Notes: a model not told the origin generated them from the sequence alone. Positions 6,596 through 16,978 are shown, counted from the first letter of the stretch. The stretch: 37,961 bases of DNA from Bacteriovorax stolpii (GCA_945905815.1 CAMDQH010000023.1:1-37961), one strand, 5' to 3'. A program made the numbers and translations.

Positions 6596-9500
6596 GTGAA
6601 TATACAACAAATACTGAAAGAAAAAGTTTTGATCTTAGATGGTGCCATGGGCACGATGATTCAAAAGTACGACCTCCAAGAAGCAGATTACCGTGGGACA
6701 AGATTTAAAGATTGGAAAAGTTCCCTGAAGGGCAATAACGATTTACTCGTTTTATCCAATCCGAATGTTATTGAAGAAATTCATAATAAATATCTTGAGG
6801 CCGGCGCTGATATTATTGAGACGAATACATTTAGTTGTACCCAAATTTCCATGAGTGATTACAACATGGAAGAATTGGTTCCGGAACTAAACCTCGTAGC
6901 TGCAAAACTTGCAAAACAATGCGCTGATGAATTTACTCGAAAAGATCCGTCAAAACCCCGTTTTGTGGCAGGGTCAATTGGGCCTACAACTAAAACGGCA
7001 TCACTTTCTCCGGACGTGAACAATCCTGGTTTTCGAGCTGTTGATTTTGATATCCTAGTTGCCAACTACTATGAACAAACAAAATATCTCGTCGAAGGTG
7101 GAGTTGATCTTCTCCTCGTTGAAACTGTTTTTGATACTCTCAACTGTAAAGCTGCACTTTTTGCAATTGCTGATTATTTCGAGAAAGAAAATAAAGAACC
7201 TCTACCCGTAATGGTTTCAGGAACAATTACTGACGCTTCAGGAAGAACCCTCTCAGGTCAGACAATTGAAGCCTTTTTATATTCCGTCTCGCACTATCCC
7301 CTACTTTCAATTGGAATTAACTGCGCTCTTGGTGCTGAACTTATGCGCCCTTATATAGAGGTTCTCGCAAAAGAATCACCTTTCTACATTTCTGTTTATC
7401 CTAATGCTGGTCTTCCTAACGAATTTGGTCAATATGATGAAACACCTAAGCATATGGCCGGTACACTTTCTGAATATTTAAAAAACAAATGGGTAAATAT
7501 TGTTGGTGGATGTTGTGGAACAACAAATGAACATATTCATGCCATTGCAGAAACTGCTAAAGGCTACTCTCCAAGATCGATACCTGAAATAGAAAAAATT
7601 CCAAGACTTTCAGGCCTTGAGCCACTCAAAATTTTTCCCGGATCTAATTTTATTAATATTGGGGAAAGAACTAACTTAACTGGTTCAATTGCCTTTAAAA
7701 AACTGATTGTTGAAAAAAACTTTGAGGAAGCACTACGAGTTGCCCGCGAGCAAGTGGAAAATGGTGCACAAATTATTGATGTAAATATGGATGACGGGAT
7801 GATTAATTCCGAAGAGACCATGGTTCATTTTTTAAATCTTATTGCTTCTGAACCAGACATCTGCAAGGTTCCGGTCATGATTGACTCCTCTAAATGGAGT
7901 GTCATCGAAGAAGGTTTAAAACGAGTACAGGGAAAAGCAATTGTTAACTCGATCTCTTTAAAAGAAGGCGAAGCCAAATTTATAGAGCAGGCCAAGCTTG
8001 TCAGAAAATATGGTGCTGCTGTAGTGGTTATGGCGTTTGATGAAAAAGGACAAGCCGATAGCTATGAAAGAAGAATTGAAATTTGTGCTCGTGCCTACAA
8101 GGTTTTAACTACCATTGTTAAATTCAAAGCCGAAGATATTATTTTTGATCCAAACATACTGACTGTTGCGACAGGTATGGAAGAACATAATAATTACGCT
8201 GTAGATTTTATTAAGGCCACAACTTGGATCAAACAAAATCTTCCTTACGTCAAAATCAGCGGAGGGATTTCGAATCTCTCATTTTCATTCAGAGGTAATA
8301 ATACCGTTAGAGAAGCTATGCATTCTGCATTTCTTTATCATGCCATAAAAGCTGGCCTTGATATGGGGATCGTAAATGCTGGGGCATTACCTATTTATAC
8401 CGACATTCCGAAAGAACTGCTTGATCATGTTGAGGATGTAATTTTTAATCGTCATCCTGATGCAACTGAAAAATTAATCGAACTGGCCAGTCGTGTAAAA
8501 GGTCAGGGTAAAGTTGAGAAAAAAGACGAGGAATGGAGATCCTTTCCAGTCGAACAACGTTTATCCCACGCTCTCGTAAAAGGGATTGTTGATTTTATTG
8601 ACGCTGATACTGAAGAAGTTAGGAAAAAAGTAAACAGACCATTAGAAGTAATTGAAGGACCTTTAATGGCCGGCATGAGCATCGTTGGTGATCTTTTTGG
8701 GGAAGGGAAAATGTTCCTACCTCAGGTAGTAAAATCTGCCCGAGTCATGAAAAAAGCCGTTGCATACCTACAACCATTTATTGAGGCAGAAAAATCCGGA
8801 TCAGTTGCTAAGAGAAATGGAAGAATCCTTATGGCAACAGTTAAGGGTGACGTTCATGATATTGGCAAAAATATCGTAGGCGTGGTTCTAGGATGCAATA
8901 ACTATGAAGTTATTGATATGGGCGTAATGGTTCCGTGTGAAAAGATCCTGGAAGAAGCAAAGAAACTTGATGTTGATATGATTGGACTCTCTGGACTTAT
9001 CACGCCTTCTCTAGATGAAATGGTTCATGTGGCTAAAGAAATGCAGCGTCTAAATTTTAAAGTTCCTCTTCTTATTGGCGGAGCAACTACTTCTAGAATA
9101 CATACAGCAGTTAAAATTGATCCTCACTATCAAGGTTCAGTTATTCACGTTTCTGATGCCTCTCGGGCCGTTCCTGTTGTTGAGAAGTTTCTCAATGAAA
9201 ATACAAAGCAAAAACTTCATGAAGAACAGAAAGCTGAGTATATTAAAATGCGCGAACACCACGAAGCGACACAAAAAGCGGAAAAGCTCTTAACCTTAGA
9301 TAGCGCTCGTAAGAACAAAGTTAAAATTGATTGGGCCGCATCGGAGATTAAAAGACCTATAAAACTTGGCTTAACTGTCCTCGAAGATTTCTCCCTTGCT
9401 GAATTAGTACCCTACATTGACTGGACACCTTTCTTTATGACATGGAGATTGCGTGGAGCATATCCTGCAATTTTTCAAGATGAAACCTATGGTGTAGAAG

Positions 9501-10324
9501 CAAAAAAACTTTTTGATGATGCCCAAAATCTCTTAAAAGAAATAGTTAAAAACAAATCATTAAAAGCTAGAGCGGTTTTTGGATTATTTCCGGCAAACTC
9601 AATCGGTGACGATATCGAAATTTACAGTGTGGATGATAAAGTTCACGAATGGACATGCGAGAAGCACGGTAAGCATCAAAAAACACTTCAAGTTGGTAAT
9701 GAAGCCAAAATTCAAACGACTCTTCGGATGCTCCGCTCGCAACGTCAAATGGACGAGGCGACTTCTCCGAATCCGGCCCTCTCAGATTTCGTGGCCCCAA
9801 AAGATCTTGGCAAAGTTGATTACATGGGTGCCTTCTGTGTCACTTCTGGAATTGGCCTGGATGAGCTATGCAAAAAATATGAGGATGATCAGGATGATTA
9901 CTCTTTGATTATAGTAAAATCCCTCGCTGACCGACTCGCAGAAGCGTTTGCTGAGAGACTCCATCAGAAGGTTAGAAAAGAGTACTGGGGATATGTTCCA
10001 ACTGAGGACATTCCTAATTCTGAGCTTGTTAAGGAATTGTATCAAGGTATCAGACCAGCTCCTGGATATGCAGCTTGCCCTGACCACCTTGAAAAGATAG
10101 AACTCTTTAATCTTCTGGATATTGAGAAAACGATTGGTGTTTCCCTTACTGAGTCAATGGCAATGGTTCCACCTTCATCGGTTAGTGGATGGTATTTTGC
10201 CCATCCTGAATCGAGATATTTTAATGTTGGAAGGATTGGCAGAGATCAGTTAGAGGATTATGCTAAAAGAAAAGATAAACCGTTAAATGAAATGGAGAAG
10301 TGGCTTTCAGCTAACTTAATGTAA
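6596..10324 (+). CDS. metH: Cobalamin-dependent methionine synthase MetH
   Basis: MetH transfers a methyl group from 5-methyltetrahydrofolate through cobalamin to homocysteine. All four modules are present in about 1242 residues, close to the usual length. Numbered from the TTG at 6590, the homocysteine domain is 1-325 with zinc ligands Cys245 and Cys308-Cys309 (GGCCGTT). The pterin domain runs about 350-620. The B12 cap and Rossmann domain follow, with lower-axial His756 in DVHDIGKN. The C-terminal reactivation domain carries [12 protein letters not shown] near 1155. The GTG at 6596 is nine bases after AAGGA and is preferred over the TTG at 6590, which is only three bases away. metF follows two bases later in one operon. 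The cell therefore needs cobalamin for this step. Confidence 0.97.
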   Translation: MNIQQILKEKVLILDGAMGTMIQKYDLQEADYRGTRFKDWKSSLKGNNDLLVLSNPNVIEEIHNKYLEAGADIIETNTFSCTQISMSDYNMEELVPELNLVAAKLAKQCADEFTRKDPSKPRFVAGSIGPTTKTASLSPDVNNPGFRAVDFDILVANYYEQTKYLVEGGVDLLLVETVFDTLNCKAALFAIADYFEKENKEPLPVMVSGTITDASGRTLSGQTIEAFLYSVSHYPLLSIGINCALGAELMRPYIEVLAKESPFYISVYPNAGLPNEFGQYDETPKHMAGTLSEYLKNKWVNIVGGCCGTTNEHIHAIAETAKGYSPRSIPEIEKIPRLSGLEPLKIFPGSNFINIGERTNLTGSIAFKKLIVEKNFEEALRVAREQVENGAQIIDVNMDDGMINSEETMVHFLNLIASEPDICKVPVMIDSSKWSVIEEGLKRVQGKAIVNSISLKEGEAKFIEQAKLVRKYGAAVVVMAFDEKGQADSYERRIEICARAYKVLTTIVKFKAEDIIFDPNILTVATGMEEHNNYAVDFIKATTWIKQNLPYVKISGGISNLSFSFRGNNTVREAMHSAFLYHAIKAGLDMGIVNAGALPIYTDIPKELLDHVEDVIFNRHPDATEKLIELASRVKGQGKVEKKDEEWRSFPVEQRLSHALVKGIVDFIDADTEEVRKKVNRPLEVIEGPLMAGMSIVGDLFGEGKMFLPQVVKSARVMKKAVAYLQPFIEAEKSGSVAKRNGRILMATVKGDVHDIGKNIVGVVLGCNNYEVIDMGVMVPCEKILEEAKKLDVDMIGLSGLITPSLDEMVHVAKEMQRLNFKVPLLIGGATTSRIHTAVKIDPHYQGSVIHVSDASRAVPVVEKFLNENTKQKLHEEQKAEYIKMREHHEATQKAEKLLTLDSARKNKVKIDWAASEIKRPIKLGLTVLEDFSLAELVPYIDWTPFFMTWRLRGAYPAIFQDETYGVEAKKLFDDAQNLLKEIVKNKSLKARAVFGLFPANSIGDDIEIYSVDDKVHEWTCEKHGKHQKTLQVGNEAKIQTTLRMLRSQRQMDEATSPNPALSDFVAPKDLGKVDYMGAFCVTSGIGLDELCKKYEDDQDDYSLIIVKSLADRLAEAFAERLHQKVRKEYWGYVPTEDIPNSELVKELYQGIRPAPGYAACPDHLEKIELFNLLDIEKTIGVSLTESMAMVPPSSVSGWYFAHPESRYFNVGRIGRDQLEDYAKRKDKPLNEMEKWLSANLM

Positions 10325-10326
10325 TT

Positions 10327-11283
10327 ATGGCCAAGGTTACCGAACACATAAAAAATGCCAAGGGCACACTTTTCTCATTAGAAATACTTCCGCCTAGTAC
10401 GGGTGAAAGTATCCAAAAACTTTTTGATAATCTTGCGCCCCTAATGGAGTTCAAGCCTAAATTCATTGATGTGACTTATCACAGAGAAGAATTTGTTTAT
10501 AAAAAGATGCCCAATGGTCTTTTGGAACAAAAATCAATCCGTAAACGTCCCGGAACAGTTTCAATCTGCGCAGCTCTCATGCACAAGTTTGATATCGATA
10601 CCGTTCCTCACATCATTTGTGGCGGTTTCACTAAAGAAGAGACGGAATACGCTCTGATTGATTTAAACTTTCTTGGAATTGATAACGTGTTGGCCTTGCG
10701 TGGTGACTGCATCAAGGGTCAAAAGACTTTTGAACCAACTCCTGGTGGCCACCGATTCGCCGATGAACTAGTTCATCAGATACATCAAATGAACAGAGGA
10801 CTCTATTTATCAGATGAACTCCAGAACCCTACTTCGACAAAATTTTGTATTGGAGTTGCCGGGTATCCTGAAAAACATTATGAAGCTCCAAACTTAAAAA
10901 CTGATCTTAAATACCTAAAACAAAAAATTGATAATGGTGCCGAATACGTAGTGACTCAAATGTTTTTTGATAATAAAAAATATTTTGAGTATCTGGAAAA
11001 ATGTCGAGCTGAAGGAATTCATATTCCTATCATACCAGGCCTAAAACCGATTACTACAAAGTCCCAGATCACTAATCTGCCTCGTAATTTCTTCCTGGAT
11101 ATGCCAGATGACCTGATTGATGCTATTGAGAAATGTCGTAATGATGAGGAAGTGAAAAATGTGGGAGTTGAATGGGCAATCATGCAGGCCAAAGAACTTA
11201 TGGAAAAGAAAGTTCCATGTTTGCATTTTTATTCCATGGGTAAATCGAATGCTATACAGCAAATAGCCTCAAAGTTATTCTAA
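10327..11283 (+). CDS. metF: Methylenetetrahydrofolate reductase MetF
   Basis: MetF reduces 5,10-methylene- to 5-methyl-tetrahydrofolate with FAD, supplying the methyl donor for MetH encoded immediately upstream. The 318-residue protein has the single TIM-barrel catalytic domain. FSLEILPPSTGES is at the N-terminus, with the conserved active-site Glu in place. FIDVTYH, LALRGDCIKG, GVAGYPEKH and EYVVTQMFFDN are typical, and IPIIPGLKPITT lies near the C-terminus. The ATG is two bases after the metH stop with no clear ribosome site, so translation is probably coupled. It ends one base before the convergent DCC-family gene. Confidence 0.96.
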   Translation: MAKVTEHIKNAKGTLFSLEILPPSTGESIQKLFDNLAPLMEFKPKFIDVTYHREEFVYKKMPNGLLEQKSIRKRPGTVSICAALMHKFDIDTVPHIICGGFTKEETEYALIDLNFLGIDNVLALRGDCIKGQKTFEPTPGGHRFADELVHQIHQMNRGLYLSDELQNPTSTKFCIGVAGYPEKHYEAPNLKTDLKYLKQKIDNGAEYVVTQMFFDNKKYFEYLEKCRAEGIHIPIIPGLKPITTKSQITNLPRNFFLDMPDDLIDAIEKCRNDEEVKNVGVEWAIMQAKELMEKKVPCLHFYSMGKSNAIQQIASKLF

Positions 11284-11284
11284 G

Positions 11285-11665
11285 TTATTTACGGGGACAT
11301 TGATTGCAATCACTATCTTTTTTTTGCGACAGTTCCCGTAACTCCTCTACTTTCTGATAAAAATAATCTTTTATTTTTTTGCCTTGATCGTTATCTAAAA
11401 GCCAGCCGAGTTTTGAAGCACCTGGTATTCTACCGGCCAAATATTCTACAACTTCTTGTCCCACTAAAATATTCCTATCAGGCATAACCATATGAATTTT
11501 CTCCAAGCACGCCTCTCGAGAAAGTTCTGGAAACTCGACGTAAATGAAATCTTCTCTGGCCGATATGAAACAGAGAGACTTATCCAAATACTCTAGACCT
11601 TGCTTAAATCTTAAACAAAGTGGACATTCAGGATCAAAGAGGACAAGTGGTAAATGGTATTTCAT
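11285..11665 (-). CDS. DCC-family (DUF393) thiol-disulfide protein
   Basis: This 126-residue thioredoxin-fold protein belongs to the DCC family, named for its DxxCxxC motif, here DPECPLC near the N-terminus. The mid-region YLAGRIPGASKLGWLL matches the family's conserved segment. A second pair, CNQC, sits at the extreme C-terminus and could bind metal or act in exchange. The ATG at 11665 is preferred to the one at 11683: a -10 box TACAAT (11679-11674) lies eight bases upstream, as in the other probable leaderless genes here, and there is no Shine-Dalgarno site for either. It is divergent from the ferredoxin gene and both are redox proteins. Substrate is unknown. Confidence 0.82.
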   Translation of the reverse strand: MKYHLPLVLFDPECPLCLRFKQGLEYLDKSLCFISAREDFIYVEFPELSREACLEKIHMVMPDRNILVGQEVVEYLAGRIPGASKLGWLLDNDQGKKIKDYFYQKVEELRELSQKKDSDCNQCPRK

Positions 11666-11701
11666 ACGCCTATATTGTATCATATTAATTAAGAGGTATT
11701 C

Positions 11702-12001
11702 ATGAAAGAAGAAAATCTGAGTTCAAAAATGGAAGTGTTTGTTTGTAATCACAAACGCGATGGCGATGAATGCTGCTTTGATAAGGGTTCCAAGGAACTA
11801 ACCGATAATCTTAAAAAGTGGGCCAAGGAAGACATGAATAGAGAAATCAAGGTTTTTAGAAGTGGATGTCTTGGAAAATGTTCTGAGGGAATAGCTTTGA
11901 CCTGCTTTCCTCAAAATAAGTATATCTTGGAAACTAAAGTGAATGATTTGGAAGAAATAAAAAAGGGCCTCAAAGAGGCCCTTCAGAAACTTAAAACTTA
12001 A
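11702..12001 (+). CDS. Thioredoxin-like [2Fe-2S] ferredoxin
   Basis: This 99-residue protein is of the thioredoxin-like [2Fe-2S] ferredoxin type related to the NuoE C-domain. The ligand set is Cys15 (FVCNHKR), Cys24 or Cys25 (DECC), Cys56 and Cys60 (GCLGKC). It is a probable cytoplasmic electron carrier with unknown partner. The ATG at 11702 follows GAGGT. The last codons encode KKGLKEALQK on this strand and, in antisense, the terminator of the convergent carboxypeptidase. The coding ends overlap by 11 bases. Confidence 0.87.
   Translation: MKEENLSSKMEVFVCNHKRDGDECCFDKGSKELTDNLKKWAKEDMNREIKVFRSGCLGKCSEGIALTCFPQNKYILETKVNDLEEIKKGLKEALQKLKT
11955..11983 (-). terminator. Carboxypeptidase terminator inside the convergent ferredoxin gene
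   Basis: A perfect 9-bp stem pairs 11975-11983 with 11963-11971 around a 3-base loop. Read on the minus strand it is AAGGGCCTC, TTT, GAGGCCCTT, followed by TTTTATTT. It lies just after the carboxypeptidase stop at 11991 and wholly within ferredoxin codons. Confidence 0.85.
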
Positions 12002-13337
12002 CTTCTACTTTTTGACTAACATTTACACTTGATAGCTTCTTCGTCTTAAGACCCTCGAAAGAGAAATCATAAGTACCAGCTTTCAAAATTATATAGAAAC
12101 TTCCATCAGGATTAATTTTATAGCTCTGAAGCTCTTTCGAAGTTCCGGCCTCTAAAATTTTAATTGTCTGATAGTCAGCTGCGCTCACTAAGCCTTGTAA
12201 ACTAGGACCATTTAAGCGAGAAAATAAATGCATCCAACCTGGACGATTTCTTAAGACTGTTTTGTCACGCCAGTTATTAAAACTTGGGTGAAAACCTTGA
12301 GAAGTACTATTCACTTCAATAACAAAAGGAATTACTTGGTGAGTAGTATACATCCAGTCAATATCGCCACCATCAGCATTGTATAAAAGCTCCCAAGCAG
12401 TACCCGGTTTATAATCTAGCTTCTTAGCAATCTCGCTACCGATCGTTTCAACTGCTTCAGTGGTAGGGGTTTTACGAGGACGACAGCCAAATGGATATAT
12501 CACTAATTCTGAATATGAGTGATATGAAATGTTAAAGACAGGCTTGATGCTTCCTACAAAGTTCATCATTGCTTGTGTTTCAGGTTCAGACGCCGGAGCA
12601 GTACCACGGTAATCCTGCGCTGATGTTGATGCGCTAGAACCATTACAAGAGTTCCAACCTGTAGGGTAGTTTCGGTTGATATCAACACCGTAATCATTTC
12701 TAGTGTTTTTTCTCCACATAGAATCTTCATTCCACATTTTATTGTTACCATCTAGGTTAAACATTGGAATAACCCAAATAGCTGTCTCATTTACCCACTT
12801 AGTAACTTCAACTTTCTGACCATAATTTGAAGTCAAATATTCAACCATATCGGTAGTAATTTCTGGCGTCATGATTTCGCGAGCGTGGTGCATCGCATTT
12901 ACGAGAATAGCTGGTTCTGATTCTTCAACCATTGGATTATTAGAAATTTTAAGAGCTAAGATTTCTCTTCCCTCAAGCGTTTTACCAATAACTTTGATCA
13001 TTGTGATATCAGGGTATTTGGCATGGATATCATTAACGAAATCAGTAATCTCGTCTGGGTTTTTGTAACCCTCATCTGGTGCAGCTGCAAGATTCTGTGG
13101 GAATGAAAATTTTATGACAGCAGATTTTTGCGACACAATCTGAGCAAGTTCAGCTTCAGTCAACAAAGCTTCAATTTCGTTTGTTTTATAGTTTACGCCA
13201 GTGATGTCGAATTCATTTGCACGAAGATAAGTTTTCATACCTTCATTTAAATCAAATCTTACGATAGACGAATTTTGTGCCAAAACACTTCCTGAAACGA
13301 GGGCAAGTGCAATCAGGCTTCCTTTCCAATTAAACAT
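11991..13337 (-). CDS. Secreted M14 zinc carboxypeptidase
   Basis: This 448-residue exported metallocarboxypeptidase removes C-terminal residues from peptides. A signal peptide ends near VLAQ and is followed by an N-terminal region of about 90 residues, which could be an activation peptide. The zinc motif HAREIMTPE gives His153 and Glu156 (numbered from the ATG at 13343), with the third ligand His in ISYHSYSELVIYPFG. DINRNYPTGW is the substrate carboxylate-binding motif and FVIEVNSTSQGF carries the catalytic Glu. The last 70 residues resemble a carboxypeptidase-regulatory-like beta domain. The ATG at 13337 is preferred because AAGGAG sits seven bases before it but only one base before the ATG at 13343. 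A strong terminator follows. Confidence 0.92.
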   Translation of the reverse strand: MFNWKGSLIALALVSGSVLAQNSSIVRFDLNEGMKTYLRANEFDITGVNYKTNEIEALLTEAELAQIVSQKSAVIKFSFPQNLAAAPDEGYKNPDEITDFVNDIHAKYPDITMIKVIGKTLEGREILALKISNNPMVEESEPAILVNAMHHAREIMTPEITTDMVEYLTSNYGQKVEVTKWVNETAIWVIPMFNLDGNNKMWNEDSMWRKNTRNDYGVDINRNYPTGWNSCNGSSASTSAQDYRGTAPASEPETQAMMNFVGSIKPVFNISYHSYSELVIYPFGCRPRKTPTTEAVETIGSEIAKKLDYKPGTAWELLYNADGGDIDWMYTTHQVIPFVIEVNSTSQGFHPSFNNWRDKTVLRNRPGWMHLFSRLNGPSLQGLVSAADYQTIKILEAGTSKELQSYKINPDGSFYIILKAGTYDFSFEGLKTKKLSSVNVSQKVEVKF

Positions 13338-13452
13338 ACTCATACTCCTTATAAGTCAATTACATAGAAGGACATCAAATATGGAGGAATTAGTAAAAGG
13401 AGAATGAGCGAAGGTAAGAAGATGTATGAATTAACCCGACAAGAACAATAGA

Positions 13453-14736
13453 CTATGCCGCTTGGATTTCAGGCCAAATCAGAGATAATTCTTCCCGCAT
13501 ATCTTGGATTTTTTCAGGCTTGAAGCCACTTGCCTCCATAGTGGCAAGCAGAACTCTCATGCAATGAATGTCGCGGACTTTTTTGTTGTACAATTCCAGG
13601 CCTTTCTTAACAATGATATGACTTTCAACTTTTATCCCTGCGTCAACCAAAAGATCACAAACCAAGTAGTCTTCTTTCAATCTGTCAGAGGCAGAAAATC
13701 GAGACAAGAATCTTTGAGCATACTCAGCTAAACCTTGGGATACAAGGAATGTGATTACTGCACGATTGAATTTTGTAAATTCAGAACAAGATACAGCGAT
13801 GTTATCAAAGTATTTGTATGCTGTTTGAGAGTCATTGTTCAACAGAAAATGCTTTCCTCCGACGTATAACCCCGCACCCATATAATTCATCAATACAGAG
13901 GTTCTCTCTTCAAGGGTAATAAATATATCATAATAAAACTGCATATCTACGAAATTTTCTGTTCGTACTGCCAGCCTAATAATTTCTCCCAAGCGATCTG
14001 GGTTTGCCGGGAAATATTTAGAAATCTTTTTTACAACCTCGTAGGCTTCGTGAAATTTTTGCTCTCTCAAAAACAATTCATATAATCCAACTAAACACTT
14101 AAAATGGATCGTATTAAATGAAAGCCCCTTAGAGTAAGAACCTTGGGCTTCATCTATGTACTGGCGCATGTATTCTATTTGTCCCAAATAAAACAAGGCC
14201 AGTGCAGGCTTAGCATTTAGTTCCATTGCCTCTGTTAAAATCTCAGCCGCCCTATCCAGATCAGCTGCTCCAATACAGGTTTTAGCTTCATTAATTTTAA
14301 GTGTGTATTCTGAAGGCGAAATTTTGGCCATAATTGTAGCAATTAAACTTTCCTGAATACTCTGTAATGTGTAGGGTTTGATGATGAATGAATCAACGTC
14401 CTCTTCCGCTGCTTTAGCTACAGCTGTCTGGGAAATATTTGAAGTGACCAGCACTAAACATAATTTTTTATTGTCGGGCTGCTGTTGCCTAGTCATTTTG
14501 AAAAGATCAAAGCCTGACCCACCAGCAACAACATAGTCGGATAAGACTAAAGTGATATTTTTTTCTTTTAAAATGTCAGTCGCTTCTACGACCCCACTTG
14601 AAGTGTGTATCATATGACGTTTTGCCCCTAGGTCAGAGACAATTTTAAGAAGGCGATTGCGTGAACCTGGATTCTTATCGACAATCAGGATTTCGCAATC
14701 TTCAATGAATTTTTTAAAAACATCTTTTTTGGACAT
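13453..14736 (-). CDS. Receiver domain plus TPR-repeat protein
   Basis: This 427-residue cytoplasmic protein has an N-terminal CheY-like receiver (about 15-130). The phosphoacceptor is Asp67 (LVLSDYVV), acidic Asp20, switch Ser/Thr near 99 and Lys120-Pro121. The rest is helical with TPR-like repeats (ALALFYLGQIEYMRQY, FKCLVGLYELFLREQKFHEAYEVV) and no DNA-binding domain. It probably acts through protein contacts controlled by phosphorylation. No kinase gene is nearby. It starts 13 bases after the PilZ-like gene and is likely co-transcribed with it, so the two may act in one signalling process. Confidence 0.85.
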   Translation of the reverse strand: MSKKDVFKKFIEDCEILIVDKNPGSRNRLLKIVSDLGAKRHMIHTSSGVVEATDILKEKNITLVLSDYVVAGGSGFDLFKMTRQQQPDNKKLCLVLVTSNISQTAVAKAAEEDVDSFIIKPYTLQSIQESLIATIMAKISPSEYTLKINEAKTCIGAADLDRAAEILTEAMELNAKPALALFYLGQIEYMRQYIDEAQGSYSKGLSFNTIHFKCLVGLYELFLREQKFHEAYEVVKKISKYFPANPDRLGEIIRLAVRTENFVDMQFYYDIFITLEERTSVLMNYMGAGLYVGGKHFLLNNDSQTAYKYFDNIAVSCSEFTKFNRAVITFLVSQGLAEYAQRFLSRFSASDRLKEDYLVCDLLVDAGIKVESHIIVKKGLELYNKKVRDIHCMRVLLATMEASGFKPEKIQDMREELSLIWPEIQAA

Positions 14737-14749
14737 TAAAATTAACTCA

Positions 14750-16978
14750 CTACCCTTTGGCTGCGTTCAAGAAAAAATTAATATTTTCTTGTCTGGTGTT
14801 ATATAGTTTCATAAATGCATCAAAATCTGAAGCATTCTGGGATGAAATTTCAATAATTATATAATTAGATGAACCATGCGTTTCGACTTCAACAACCTTA
14901 CCCTTAAAAACGAAACTCGTAGTCTTATCCATGTAATTAAAATTTAAATCAAGGACAATATCTTTTGATTTTACGATCCCTGTCTGTACAGTTTCAAAGA
15001 TAATAGTTTGTTCAAAAAAATCATCTAAAGTGCAATGAACTTTAATTGAGTCTTGTACAAGAATTGATGTCACGACAGCAGATCTTATAGAGTTTTCAAT
15101 CTCTTTAGTTTCCATTCCTAATGATTCAGTCAAAGCATACTTTTGTTTTTCAGTGAAAGGGATAATTTTTCCTGAAATTTCATTGTCTATTAATTCGCCA
15201 CTCTGCTTCGATTTGGCCTTAGGTAAAGGTAATTTTGAGACATTATCAATTATTTTGTCATCGAATGCCTTGTCATTGGCCGCGGGTTTTACTTTATCTT
15301 TTTTATAGTTTTCTAATTTCTCTTTTCTTAACTTTAGAGATGCAAGCTGTTTTTCAAATTTTCTATCTTCCGTATCGCCATTTAATTCGTTATTTATCGC
15401 ATCTATTTCAGTCGTTGCTGGCCTGTTCTTTTTTGAATCAGGTGAAGATAAGTGACTTGGCAGTTTTTCCGTTGAAGTCTTACCGGCAAAGTCTCCTGCT
15501 TTTTTTTCCTTAGCAATTTTTTCTGAATACCCATTTGGAGAGCTCATGTGCTTTTTAATTTTTTCCGTGGAAGTTTTGCCACCAAGATCAGAGCCTCCCG
15601 CCGCTGAGGATGCTTTTTTGGGGTCGGTTATACCTTTGAGGTTCCCGCCTACCCCATCTTTTGTTATTGAATGACCAAAATCCTTGGGTTCAAAAGTCTC
15701 TGCTTTATTATGATTTTTATAGAAGGTCGAGTGTGCATTTTTAGCTTCTATCGAGAGTTCTGCACCAGGATTTATCACATTATCTACGGGAGCAGCAAGC
15801 TCACCATTTTCATTTTTCTTTTGATACTCATTCTTTCCCTTCCATTGCGAAGAGCTCTTTGATGTCTTCGTTTTCTGAGCATGCGGATCTTGGGAAATTG
15901 AATTTTCATTCGGCTTCAGATTCAGATAAAGAGGATTATTTACGATATTAGAAGTTTTACCCGCACCTGAGAGAGGTTTTTCTTGAATGTTATCTTTCTT
16001 GCTTTTGCCTTCAAGGTTTTTGAAATTGTCTTGTTCATTCTCAAAATTGTTCTTCTCAGTATCAGGAACTAACTCTTTTTTAAAGACAAGATTTTTTTCA
16101 AGACTCTCAATAATGCTCTTTTTCTTTGTCTTCGCAAACTCAGATGTTTTCGCAATCGTAATCTGTTTGTCCTTCAAACATAAACGGGAAAATGTTTGTT
16201 GGTCTTGCTTATAAAACAGCTCGAAAGCACTTCCTGTGAATGACCAAACATTTTCTGCCCATATAAAGTCTGGTTTTTGCTCGCCCCGAAAGAACCAAGA
16301 TCCTTGTCCAGAAATAAATATTGAACTACTATTTTTAAATTCAAACTTCCAGATACCAGGATTGCCAGAATCAACCCAATTTGCAACATACGGACTTGGC
16401 CCCATAAATCGAACAAGCCAACGCGATAGAACTTTTTTACAATCTGTTTCATTTCGAAGAAGCCAAATATCATCTTCACAATCAATTGGGTCAGCCCAGT
16501 TGGCAATTCCTTCAGCAATTTTCTTATCTTGATTTTTTACATTTTCCAGTTTTTTAAGATTTTTTGAAGAATCAGTTTGCTGTTTGTTTTTCATTTGGAC
16601 ATTGATAGACTTCATCGCAAAATCAATCTTAAAACTCATCGCTTTAGGTGAAATGCTCACTTGCAATAAATCAAGATCTAGTTTCCCAACAGCCTGATCA
16701 AAGTGGTAATTACCGGAAAAATTTACGACCAGTATTTTTACTAATATATGAGGGATAGTTTTTTTCAGTGATTTCACTAAAGTTGCAAGCTGGATAAGAT
16801 CATTCTTGTTTCGCAAAGAAACCAAAACGATCCCAGTTTCAGCATAATGTATGTGCGATATCAGATCACTCAGCGAATCCATCGATTCGAATTCATATTT
16901 ATTACCAATGCCTAGCGCGTCAGTGAGCACCTTCCATTCAGAACGAAACATAAACTTTATAAGTGGGACTTTATTCAT
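14750..16978 (-). CDS. Large disordered protein with degenerate receiver-like and PilZ-like ends
   Basis: This 742-residue protein has three parts. Residues 1-125 look like a receiver-type alpha/beta domain without a clear phospho-Asp. A Trp-rich segment follows at about 150-270 (WADPIDCEDDIW, WFFRGEQKPDFIW). Residues 300-600 are Lys/Ser/Asn rich and disordered, with two copies of GKTSTEK(I/L)..H.SSP about 30 residues apart. The last 110 residues form a beta-rich domain (TGIVKSKDIVLDLNF, KGKVVEVE) that resembles PilZ, but the RxxxR and DxSxxG motifs that bind cyclic-di-GMP are not apparent. It is co-directional with the receiver-TPR gene. No obvious ribosome site precedes the ATG. Function is unknown. 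Confidence 0.72.
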   Translation of the reverse strand: MNKVPLIKFMFRSEWKVLTDALGIGNKYEFESMDSLSDLISHIHYAETGIVLVSLRNKNDLIQLATLVKSLKKTIPHILVKILVVNFSGNYHFDQAVGKLDLDLLQVSISPKAMSFKIDFAMKSINVQMKNKQQTDSSKNLKKLENVKNQDKKIAEGIANWADPIDCEDDIWLLRNETDCKKVLSRWLVRFMGPSPYVANWVDSGNPGIWKFEFKNSSSIFISGQGSWFFRGEQKPDFIWAENVWSFTGSAFELFYKQDQQTFSRLCLKDKQITIAKTSEFAKTKKKSIIESLEKNLVFKKELVPDTEKNNFENEQDNFKNLEGKSKKDNIQEKPLSGAGKTSNIVNNPLYLNLKPNENSISQDPHAQKTKTSKSSSQWKGKNEYQKKNENGELAAPVDNVINPGAELSIEAKNAHSTFYKNHNKAETFEPKDFGHSITKDGVGGNLKGITDPKKASSAAGGSDLGGKTSTEKIKKHMSSPNGYSEKIAKEKKAGDFAGKTSTEKLPSHLSSPDSKKNRPATTEIDAINNELNGDTEDRKFEKQLASLKLRKEKLENYKKDKVKPAANDKAFDDKIIDNVSKLPLPKAKSKQSGELIDNEISGKIIPFTEKQKYALTESLGMETKEIENSIRSAVVTSILVQDSIKVHCTLDDFFEQTIIFETVQTGIVKSKDIVLDLNFNYMDKTTSFVFKGKVVEVETHGSSNYIIIEISSQNASDFDAFMKLYNTRQENINFFLNAAKG

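Noticed and set aside
9567-9908. Open frames on both strands within metH (for example 9579-9908 and 9567-9800)
   Set aside because: They lie inside the conserved activation domain of MetH, lack ribosome sites and have no recognisable protein features.
13338-13452. Terminator or small gene between the carboxypeptidase and receiver-TPR genes
   Set aside because: No hairpin with a T run and no supported ORF. The stretch probably holds only the carboxypeptidase promoter, and I could not place it with confidence.
15452-15594. Nucleotide repeat in the PilZ-like gene as a mobile or CRISPR-like repeat
   Set aside because: The two similar stretches simply encode the repeated GKTSTEK motif and are too diverged for a DNA-level repeat.
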